The position numbers were made by a program, and so were the translations under genes. Below the pieces are notes generated by a model, which made no database searches, was not told the DNA's origin, and saw only the letters and a list, made by a program, of their open reading frames with translations. Of a stretch of 64,000 bases of DNA, positions 55,369 to 64,000 are shown one piece after another. The DNA is from Mesorhabditis belari (taxonomy: Eukaryota > Nematoda > Chromadorea > Rhabditida > Rhabditidae): NCBI GenBank assembly GCA_958450365.1, contig CAUEEP010000886.1:451001-515000 (forward strand), given 5' to 3'. Position 1 is the first letter of the stretch. Each line of letters starts with the position of its first letter.

Positions 55369-56144
55369 TGTGTAATCAGTTCCGGATTTAGCCGCTCGTT
55401 GAGACTAAATCGAGAACGATAGCACCGAAATATAAAAAAGAAACTTCCTCGTCAAATCACTTTTTCCTCACCTCTTTTTTGATTGAAAAACTAAAGAAAT
55501 TCTTTTTTTGCTTTCTTTTCAATCGAACAGTTGTCCCTATTTCCTGTTTTTCTCTTTTGGCCATTAATTGATAAGGTCGAGATCAAAAACAAGTCTCGGA
55601 AATGAATGAAATGAGAATGAAGACACATTTTGTCACAAGATGGGGATTTGAATTGAGAAATCGATAGAGGAAATGGGGAACTGCATGAAATGAGAATGAA
55701 TGCGCTCTATTTAAAGCCAATTGCTTAGACAAGAACTACACAAGATTAATCACGGGAAGATTGAATTTTCAAGCTTTAACATCGACGGGGTTTTAAATTT
55801 GAGATTGATAAAGATTGAATCGGCAGCAATCATTGCGCTCTAGCTATTGGCTGACTTGACATCTTAAGTTGTCAGTTTAACAAAACCATCTTGCTGCTAT
55901 CATTCTAAAATCACTTGACGAACAATCGAAACTAAAAGTATCTCATTTTCAAATGAAAGATTTGAGCAAGTATTCTTTGTCACAAACTTTTCGCCCGTTC
56001 TCACTCAATTCTTTCTCACTGACAGCTTTGTGTGATGGGAAAATGACCCTTGAGTTTCATCCAAGAATAGATCTTAAAAAGCTTTTGGGCTTTTGGGCAA
56101 AAACAGCTTTTGGGTCAGTTGAAAGTTGAAGCTTTGTGTCTCAG

Positions 56145-56687
56145 CTGGTTTTGGTTTGACCGGATCACGAGTTTCTAGCGAAAATACAGCCCAAATTTGG
56201 GGCGGAAATTGGTCCCAAGGATTTGGGCATAGTGACGACCAAATGAGGAGGCCGGTTCAGTCTCTCAGCGCTTTACGTCGCTCAACACCTACCGTAAATA
56301 CTGTCATTGGACCCCATGGGGTACTATTAGAGGGTACTTCCCTCTGGGTACTTCCCTCTCTAGAGTAGATTACTATTAGAGGGTGGGGCACTATTTTACA
56401 CCACTACCGCATTCTCTCTACTATAAGACTACTATAGGAAACCCTCTTCCTAAAAAGCCCGAAAAATTCTTTGTAACTGTAATTCTTAGTTTTTTTTTTG
56501 TTTGCTCTATTTAAAGCCAATTGCTTAGTATGTTTGTCTTAGTAACTAGTTAGAAGATATTGTTTTTTTTTGTCTGCATAGGTAAACACCGTGTTTTCAG
56601 ACATTGCATAGTGACGACCAAATGAGGAGGCCGGTTCAGTCTCTCAGCGCTTTACGTCGCTTAGACATAGGCAGTTTCATCTCATGA
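56145..56687 (+). CDS. 3' exons of an unknown gene, with a duplicated exon
   Basis: Exon A, 56145-56293, after CTCAG, reads GFGLTGSRVSSENTAQIWGG then SQGFGHSDDQMRRPVQ and ends STPT at a GTAAAT donor. Exon B, 56601-56687, after TTTTCAG, starts in the same phase, repeats HSDDQMRRPVQSLSALRR and ends LDIGSFIS-stop. The duplicated DNA is about 56 bp (56227-56283, 56606-56662). Upstream exons were not found, so the protein is incomplete. Read through unspliced, exon A stops at about 56368. Family unknown. Confidence 0.5.
56289..56400 (+). mobile_element. Remnant of the CCGTAAATACTG MITE supplying a splice donor
   Basis: ACCGTAAATACTGTCATTGG at the left and GGGTGGGGCACTATTTTAC at the right match the ends of 46088-46356; the centre is replaced. 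The exon A donor is its first GTAAAT. Confidence 0.6.
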
Positions 56688-56819
56688 AATGGGCTGCGAT
56701 GGGACAAAATTTTTGATGCTTACAAAACTTTAGCAGGTATTAGTTTATAAATTTCGAATTTTCCCCACACAAAGCGTACTTATAAACAACGTTCTTGAAG
56801 CAGAAAATTCATGTATTTT

Positions 56820-57005
56820 CGAAATTTTCGAAATTTTCGAAATTTTCAAGTTTATTTCATAAATTTATTGATTAAATTTCTTTAAAGATTAACTTTTTTT
56901 ATTAATTTAATTAATAAAAACTTAATTCCTCATTTATAAAATAAATTTAATTCCTCATTTACCTCATTTATTCCTCATTTATTCCTCATTTACCTCATTT
57001 ACCCA
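56820..57005. repeat. Simple repeats (TCGAAATTT; TTCCTCATTTA)
   Basis: Two short arrays. The rest of 56688-57325 is featureless. Confidence 0.75.
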
Positions 57006-57325
57006 CAAAGATTTCGTGTCACTTTTTAGGGTACTTGTCGATTTCTTTTTTTCTGTTCACTTTACATACGCAAAGATGATTTTCATTTTAAAGAATGTGC
57101 ATGAAAATGTGGAATGATGCTTACTACAGCTTGACAAAACAAAAATGACAAAACAAACTGCATTTGGGATAAACGATCATGTCGAAATAGGTTTCACTAA
57201 TTTCTTGAACTTGCATTGCCAATGACCGGGAAAAAAATTGACAAGTACCCTTTTTAGAGTTTAGGGAAATCAAAAGTATTTTCTTTAAAGAGTTTCTAAG
57301 CATAATTGCAGTATTTATCTATCAG

Positions 57326-57450
57326 GTGGGTGTGCCAGATGCCGAGCGATTGTGCCCGCGCATAAAGAATGTGCCCGCGCCCTCTTTACAGGGATTATTC
57401 TTTTGCTTTGTAGATGGTATAAAAAGAAGATATTCAGCTTTGAATTTACA
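57326..57450 (+). repeat. Dispersed repeat, same family as 37998-38160
   Basis: GTGCCAGATGCCGAGCGATTG, CGCGCATAAAGAA and ACAGGGATTATTC correspond. 57451-58071 has no supported gene. Confidence 0.65.
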
Positions 57451-58071
57451 TTCGTTTTATGATAGCTTTTCACAATGAAAAGCTCTATATTTTGTCAAAA
57501 GACTGGACCGGAAGAACTGATAAAAGCCTAAATCAACAATGAAAGCTCTTGAGTTTACTCGCCGTCCAAGTTTCGAGTTTCTCTTAACATTCTTGTTCTC
57601 ACAATCAGCTTTAAGATCAAATCCAAATTTAGATCAAATTTAAGATCAAATCAAACTTTTCACCGATTCTTTGAAAGAAATAAAAGTTTTGATTGGCTGA
57701 GACCCAAAAAAGAAACGACATTTTGAGCCTTTTGATGAGATCTTTTAGAGGGGTCAGCTGTCCCCTCTAAAGTCCTTTTTGACTCAATGGACTTCCACCT
57801 TCACTCAAAAAGAGAAAAGAAAAGAAAATGTAAAGAGAATGTTCAATGGAAAGGGAATTTATTGTTGTTCATGTGAAAAATCTTTTCTTTCACATCTCCG
57901 CCACTTTTAATTGGTTTATTTAGAGATTTAGGTGAGGGAAAGATAAGGAACTCAAGGAAAAGTCAGTTAAACGGTAAGCGTAATGTTTGGAAGAACATTA
58001 AAAATAGACATAAAGTGTAGGTAGTTAATGAAGAATTTGAACTAACTAAGAGAACAAAGTGATGAGATATT

Positions 58072-58330
58072 TTAATTCCAATAGCGTTAGCCATCATTCG
58101 ATCATTGTTACCGTATTTTCTCTAATAGTAGTGCACCTTGAGCGTCGTCTAAATTGCTCGAAATCTCGAGAACCGCTTATCAAAACCTATCGATGTGGGG
58201 TCGGAAAATGTAGCTGACGATGAGATCTAGTGAAGGATTAGAGTGTTGAGCTTCTGCAAAAGCTTGGAAACCATAAAATAGGTATCAACTCGGCTCGCCG
58301 GGGTGCACTACTATTAGAGCAAATACGGTA
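58072..58330 (+). mobile_element. ACCGTATT MITE joined to a Tc3-like transposase fragment
   Basis: 58109-58330 is a complete MITE. The 38 bases before it are identical to the end of the transposase fragment at 27608-27645. 58331-59201 holds no gene I can resolve. Confidence 0.75.
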
Positions 58331-59201
58331 ACCTGTCATTTTTGCATTGAATAGAGTGACCTCGACGACAGAGTGACTCAGAATTTGACGGGATTGGCCT
58401 AAAAAAGAGACCCTCAAAACTCTAGTGACTTATAACTTTAAAACTCTAGATGTTTCCAAAAGTTTTCGATATTTTTGAGTCCTTAAAAAAATCTTGCGTA
58501 GGCGTTGTCAATCATGTTGAAGAGAAAAGAAATCTGAAGATCAAAAGGGGAAAGAAAAAAAGAGATGAGATGTTCAAGGCACTTTGAGAAAATGAAATCA
58601 ACTCGAAATTTCCTCGTTTTGAAAAGAAGAAAAGCTAAGAAAGCTGATTTGGAAAGGAAAATTTGATAAAGAACAAGGAAAAAAAAAAGATGATGTTGAT
58701 CTCTTGAATGGCAACTTTTTAAAAAAAAGATCTGCCTGGCATGTAATGTAAAGTAATAAAAAAATTGATACAACGATGTAATACAAAAATTAACTTTAAT
58801 TTGCATCTCTATAATTTCTCTAATGCCATTAAACTATCCATTAAAAATTTCTTCAGAACAATGGAACCTGATGTATTTGTATTCACCACGCCTGATGTTA
58901 AAAACATTGATCAAGTTTTCATCTCTGCAGTACGGCTCCAGTTTGCATGACGGTGACATGACATTGGTGCACGATACCGAAACGATGCTTGTCTGGTAAT
59001 ATCGTTTGCTTCTTGACTAGCGTTCAACGAATTATTTTGCTTTTTCGAAATTTTAAGCAATGTCGCTTTGCAAAATTGATTTGTGTAAGTCAAAAAAAAT
59101 AGGATAATACAAAATTTTATACCTTAAAATAATCAAACAAAAAATGACCCGCATTAAATCCAAAATTTGTTTAGGATATGAAGATCGCCTCTTTGATGAG
59201 A

Positions 59202-62200
59202 TCATTTCTCTTTTCGATCTGAAATTTTGCAATAAAACTCTAGAGATTCCAGCTCCCTCTGGAATCTTTGGAACGCACTTTTTTCTAATAACATCAATGT
59301 TTGCTCATAAACGAGGAAGATTACCGCATTTGCGGGGAACCCACGCAAAACCATTGAAAGACCGCCTGAAAATGAAAATGGATGTGGGATCTTGGAAAGG
59401 CAAGCTTGAATGCTCAACAATTCAATCTGATAGTCAATCAGAATAATCTATGAATTGCAATTTGGTACAAATTGCGATATTGCTGACCACTATGGCTAGT
59501 TAGCTATTTTGAGTGGTATCGGAAATTTTATGCGCGCCACTCCCATTGCCATTGGCAATCTAACTTTGAGCTCAAATATCTTGGTGTTGGGCTGTTGAAT
59601 TCATAAATTATTGGTATCATTAGATGCGCCAAGTCTTTCTCTGTCGATTGGTACAAAAACTATTTCAATTGGACGGCCCAACACCAAGAAATTTAAGCTC
59701 ATAGTTGTATTACAATGGGGAAAGGGGCGGGGCGCGTATAAAAGGTCCGTCGCCCCGCCCCTTTTCGCCATTAGCAATCTAAGTTTGAGCTCAAATTTCT
59801 CGGTACTGGGCTGTCCAATTTATAAATTATTGGTATCATTAGATGCGCCAAGTCTTTTTCTGTCGATTGGTACAGAAACTATTTCAATTGGACAGCGCAA
59901 CACCAAGAAATTTGGGCTCATAGTTGGATTGCCAATGACAAAAGGGGCGGGGCGACTATCAGTTTTGCTATTTTTCACCAATTTCGACTAGTGCTCTATT
60001 TTTCGGTTATTGCTTTAAAGTAAGGTTTAATCGTTTAATTGGTTAAGCTTGAATTGTTTAAGCAGTCAATTTATGCGATAGGTGGCCATTTTCATTGGGA
60101 AAATCAACCAATTAATACCGAAGATGTTTGGCTACCTCTGTAAAATGCTCGAAAACCATCTTTTTCCCAGATTTCTTTCGTCACTTGCACAGCCGATCTG
60201 AAACGGGATCATTGGTAAACTTTAAAGTAAAGTATTTCCCAAAACTCTTCTTGTTTTCTACTCTAAACTCTCAAATGACAAACACTTTTGTTTCAGCTGT
60301 TTGCATTCGACTTTTGACCACTTCCAACGGGCAAATACTCAGCCAGCTGATCGATCCAGCACAACCACCAGAAATTAACTGAAAGAAATTAGCATTCATT
60401 CATCCATTCAGAACATATTTCAAAATCTAAAGCCAGAATCTAAAGCCATGCCTGTGCAGTCGTTGTATTGCTTCCTCGATCTCGCAAAATTTTATGCAAA
60501 CTCTCGTAAACAGGCAAGTAGAAAAGATTGCCGAAACAGTCGCGAAAAGCCATCACATTTCCGCCCTAAATTTGTTTTATTTTGTTTTGGAATTTAGTGC
60601 ATCAAATAGCTAGTGTTTGCAATAAAGTATGATTTTTTTTAGAAAACGGATTACGGTAGCTTCGACATTTTTTAGAAACTCAAGCATGTCCAAGTTCAAT
60701 GTTGATAAATAAGAATCGATTTTTCTGTTGAATTGCGATTTTCGGAACCATTATTTTCCCCATCTCGTAGATTCCGCAAATTTTTGTCCCTTTCCCCTCT
60801 CTCTCTTTTCTTTTTCTTTGCCACAAAAGCCCTAAACTTCTCACCCAAATCCATAGTGCTCACCTTATACAATTCTCGGATTCCTTTCGTTTTCAAAAGT
60901 TTCCTCGCACAATCGAAGGGGCCTTGGTATCGAGCGGAATTCGATGTGTAGATTTCAGATTGGAACTGCAAAGGGATAGAATTATGGTGGGCAATTGAAG
61001 CAATGAAGCAAGCGACGAAAAAGCGATTTTTACCTGTAGCTTTGTTTTAACAACTTCCACCGGAATCGACGGACCCAATTGGACCATTGAACCGATCACA
61101 GAGGCGATCATTATCTAGGAAACGAGTGATCAATTGCCAGATTATGCGCGCCCATAAAGAACACCACTTTCTTCAGGGATTTCTCTGCTTTAAAGATGGC
61201 ACAAAAAGATATTCAACTGTGAATTTGTATCCTAGGGTTTTCGAGGTCGGTGAGTCGATTAGAGCTATTCTAAAGATAAGCTAATCTAAAAACTTTATCA
61301 AAAAATGACCTATTTGCCGATAATTTGATTTTAGTAAGAATCGGTTCTAATTTGGATCTCTTACTTTAAAGTTCAAGCAGCTTATTGTATTGTATTCAAA
61401 GCTAAACTAGAGTTTCCGGACTGGTTTCCGGACCGGACTGGACCGGACGGACTGGACCGGACGGACTGGTGTCGCAAAAGTTTCCGGACTGGTTTTTAGT
61501 GCATCAGAAAAGTTGTTTTGCCAGTAACTTTGTCGTTTATTTGATCTTTTTCATGTTTTTTGATCTTTTAATTATTAAATTGTTGGAAAAATTGTTGTTT
61601 TTCAGGTGAAATCGTGTCGATCGATACAAATCAGAGACGCCACGTCATTCTCGGACTCCACAAGAGCGGAAAGACGTGTAAGAAAATCATCAAAACGACG
61701 GGATATCCGAGGAGCACTGTCTTTTAGGCAATCAAACAATACAAAGAGATGGGCAACGATGATGATCGTCCAAAAAGTGGCCGTCCACCCACCGCTGTCA
61801 ATCCGGAAAACACAAACAAGATTCGGTGCCGCATAAGAAGGAATCCTCAACAATCGATCAGAAAAATGGCCAAGAGTGTGCAAATTAGCAAAGATAGCGC
61901 CTGGAGGATCGTGAACAAGAAGCTTTTGAAAAAAAACGCTAAATACTCGAAGTCGACACTTTTACGTATTTGAAAACCAATCCGGGAACTTTTGCGACAC
62001 GACACTGTATTCAACTGATTTGTCCCAGCATTTACAAGGTCCCGAATGCCTCTCATTGTCAGCAAAATGAAACCGCTTACTTCTTAGATGTTAATTTGTA
62101 AATTTATCTTTTATCTTTTCCGAACTTACTTCCAAAATAGGCAAATCTTTTCTCGCGTCAACATTCGCCTCACCGGGATGCATCAAATGTAGGGTTGTTG

Positions 62201-63595
62201 CATAGCTGAATTGCTTCAGATTTAGGGGAAATTTGTGTTCATTGAGTGGTTTAACAAATTCGCGACGACGGCTTTTGAAGCGTACAGTCGTGTAGTCGTT
62301 AACTCTTTGGCTAATAATTTGGTGAAGATTCAAAGAAAAACGAAACTATTATAGTCATTCGATAGCCCTAAATCTTCTCTTGAAAACTAGTACAAAGTTA
62401 TCGAGAACTTTCTGCGAAATGAATAACAAAATCCTTAAAAACGAGTTGAGACCAAAAATATTGGTCACTAGTAACCGGTGAATCGAAATGTGTTAAATGT
62501 GTTAAACTGAACTTACCCAGTAAACATGAGTGAATGTTGTAAACCAGCAAAAAGACACGGTGCAGTGACTCCTTTATAGATTCCTTTTATCTGAAAAGGG
62601 AATGTTTGAATTTGAGCTGTTATTTCCCGCTATTGAAGAGTTCAACAACATATTCTGCTAGGTTTTTTTTTCATGGAAAAGAATTCTTCATCAAATTTGT
62701 TGCGTTCTAAACTATTAAAAATATCCATCATTTCACTATAAAATTCCTTTTCAGCGAAAGCTCAGTTGGAACAAAAATTGTATGCCGTCGGGACTAGAGC
62801 CCGCGACCTTCCGCTTACCCGGCAACTGTGCTAACCATTACACCAAATCGCAATTGGTCGACCTTACCCCCAGACGAGTTAAGTGCTCAAAGCTCGCTTC
62901 AATTCGATAAAAACGCATTTTTATGTAAGATTTTCAATTCCTGTTTTAAAGAAAATCGCTAAACGAATAGTTTTCAAATTTTGCAGACTTGTGTAATCAA
63001 ATAAGCTCTATCTTTTCTACTTTTACACCAAAATAGGTTTGTATTAAAGAAAGTGTTCAAATTGCGTCTTTCTTCGGCATCCGAGCAGTTTTGTGTGCTC
63101 GCCTTTGCACCTTTGAAAATCTACAAAAACAACAACTTCCGAGAATTTCCCAAAAGCAATTTTGCAAAGAAATAAGTACTCTTTTTTCAAATAGAAATTT
63201 TGTAGCGGCATTATTTCTAAAAGACTTTTGAAAAAAAAAATTGTAAAGACTTATGCAGACTTATGGAATCAAATGAGCTCTATCTTTTTTTAATGTGACC
63301 CGAAAATAGGGTTTGTATTGAAGAAGCCTAAAACATATGATAACTTATAAAATAAGTTTTTAAAAATAACCCCTTCTTTCTTCAGAGCATCTCCAAAGCA
63401 ATGTAGAATTCCTCGATATTGTTGCCCATCAACTTGTAAACGAGTTTTCACCATATCCAATGGATATCCAAGAAAAATCCCGGCACCACCTAAGAAAAAA
63501 ATTGAAATTCTATAACTTATGATCATGGATATTGGGCATTTTCTCATTTAAATCCAACCTGCTAACCATCCGGCAATAAAATCGTTGATTGTCAT
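59202..63595 (-). CDS. Mitochondrial carrier of the SLC25A45/47/48 type (307 residues)
   Basis: Ten exons in exact phase: 63559-63595, 63371-63489, 62517-62590, 62130-62205, 61034-61114, 60864-60965, 60452-60565, 60284-60378, 60136-60197 and 59202-59365. The three carrier signatures (P-x-[DE]-x-x-[KR]) are PLDMVKTRLQ at 22-31, PVEVVKTKLQ at 120-129 and PLEVVKSRMQ at 218-227. GIYKG, ELYKGG and AFYRGG follow each repeat. The start NDFIAGWLAGGAGIFLGYP and the end LRGFPANAVIFLVYE resemble SLC25A45/47/48 carriers of the inner membrane, whose substrates include amino-acid or carnitine-related compounds; substrate here unknown. Intron 7 (60379-60451, 73 bases) needs a GC donor (CAG/GCATGG); no GT fits, since an in-frame TAG follows. 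The exon 8 donor (GTTTGT, 60283) was chosen by phase. Confidence 0.93.
59528..59960. repeat. Duplicated GC-rich palindromic repeat in carrier intron 9
   Basis: Two units (about 59560-59730 and 59780-59935), each with TATTGGTATCATTAGATGC and a fold-back AATTGGAC(G/A)G...CAACACCAAGAAATTT pair, separated and followed by GGGGCGGGGCG boxes. Confidence 0.75.
61140..61275 (+). repeat. Dispersed repeat, same family as 37998-38160
   Basis: CCCATAAAGAACACC, TTCAGGGATTTCTCTGC, AAAAAGATATTCAACTGTGA and TTTTCGAGGTCGG correspond. Lies in carrier intron 4. Confidence 0.7.
61468..62005 (+). pseudogene. Internally deleted Tc1/mariner-type element with transposase N-terminus
   Basis: Ends TGTCGCAAAAGTTTCCGGAC and its inverse near 61978-62000. 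The frame reads RRHVILGLHKSGKTCKKIIK, hits a TAG, then DRPKSGRPPTAVNPENTNKI and SIRKMAKSVQISKDSAWRIV: the two N-terminal helix-turn-helix domains. The catalytic domain is missing. A CCGGACTGGA tandem repeat adjoins at 61415-61467. It lies in carrier intron 4. Confidence 0.82.
62250..62510. mobile_element. TTAA-family MITE in carrier intron 3
   Basis: TTTAACAAATTCGCGACGAC at the left, the GTTAACTCTTTGGC and GTTATCGAGAACTTTCTGCG core, and an AACACATTT-type inverted right end next to the exon 3 donor. Confidence 0.75.
62785..62870 (-). repeat. tRNA-like sequence in carrier intron 2
   Basis: GGTGTAATGGTTAGCAC, an anticodon-like loop CGGGTAA, then CGGGCTCTAGTCCCG on the minus strand. The acceptor stem does not pair and the T loop lacks TTC. 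Confidence 0.5.
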
Positions 63596-64000
63596 CGTTC
63601 ACACAAAATTCACTTGATCCTCCACTTGATCAAGGGTATAAAAAACTTTTAAATCTCATCGATTGCGGGAAAAATCGTAAATCCGGTGATAATTAGATGT
63701 TTAGTAGATAAAGCAAAACTGAGCAAACCGAAAAATCCTTTTAATAAGAGAAAAGAGAATGTGGCATCGTGTCTTTGATAAGAATCGGGGAAAAGGGAAA
63801 GAAAGAATATGCAAACCGTAAAGGTTGGATAAAAAGGGAAATGGAAAAGGAAAAAGCGAATAGATATCAGATAGGTTATATATAGATTTGTCTAGCAAAT
63901 AGGTCAGTCGAGCAGATTTCATCGTTCGTCTTTCAACCAGAGCTAACTGTGTGCAGTTTTTTTTCACAGGATTTTCCCGACTGGGCACTAGAGTAGACAT
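63596..64000. other. Region upstream of the carrier gene, nothing firm
   Basis: A minus ORF begins exactly at the window edge (64000) and has no support yet. The rest is low-complexity AT-rich sequence. Confidence 0.3.

Noticed and set aside
58483..58806. 107-residue hydrophobic minus ORF
   Set aside because: T-rich strand gives Phe/Leu-rich translation by chance; no start context or exon partners.
58850..59093. Open frames on both strands around 58.9-59.1 kb
   Set aside because: Three minus frames and two plus frames are open; neither splice sites nor motifs decide, so no gene is called.
63701..64000. 99-residue minus ORF starting at the window edge
   Set aside because: The start is set only by the edge; the C-terminal part is low complexity and no donor is convincing.
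1..64000. CRISPR array, operon or bacterial features
   Set aside because: Tandem arrays have no unique spacers; genes have introns and nematode splice signals.

Overview
The window looks like a nematode nuclear genome, most likely a rhabditid or close relative. It is AT-rich. Genes are split into short exons with TTTTCAG-type 3' splice sites and GTGAG/GTAAG donors. Several start codons lie a few bases after a TTTCAG, as expected for spliced-leader acceptors. One gene encodes a chemoreceptor of a nematode-specific superfamily, another a nematode-style globin. The rest is dominated by small inverted-repeat elements (MITEs), tRNA-derived repeats and transposase fragments, many of them inside introns.

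Most genes were rebuilt by hand by joining exons whose phases agree exactly. Left to right they are: a broken C-type lectin gene (2137-3089, minus); a secreted Gly/Trp-rich protein with a Cys motif (4232-6703, plus); a small basic protein (12262-12717, minus); a seven-transmembrane chemoreceptor (14003-17831, plus); a 102-residue single-pass membrane protein (19514-23360, minus); a secreted Gln-rich protein with a GPI-like tail (29196-30580, minus); a small secreted Cys protein (31489-31848, plus); a six-cysteine defensin-like protein with a C-terminal extension (38836-40145, plus); a 12-exon globin with an N-myristoylation motif and a long insert before its last helices (40771-47657, minus); the 3' end of an unknown gene with a duplicated exon (56145-56687, plus); and a complete 10-exon SLC25 mitochondrial carrier (59202-63595, minus) with one GC-AG intron.

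Between and inside these genes lie about six MITE families, a solo LTR with a 5-bp target duplication, remains of several Tc1/mariner-type transposases, a non-LTR reverse-transcriptase tail, about 22 tRNA-like sequences (none folds as an intact tRNA), many tandem repeats, and a poly-G tract that looks like a sequencing artefact. The genes do not form an operon or pathway. The shared theme is mobile elements: two splice donors appear to come from MITE ends, and some exons sit only a few bases from an insertion. Long stretches (about 32-38.6 kb and 48-56 kb) hold repeats and no gene I can support.
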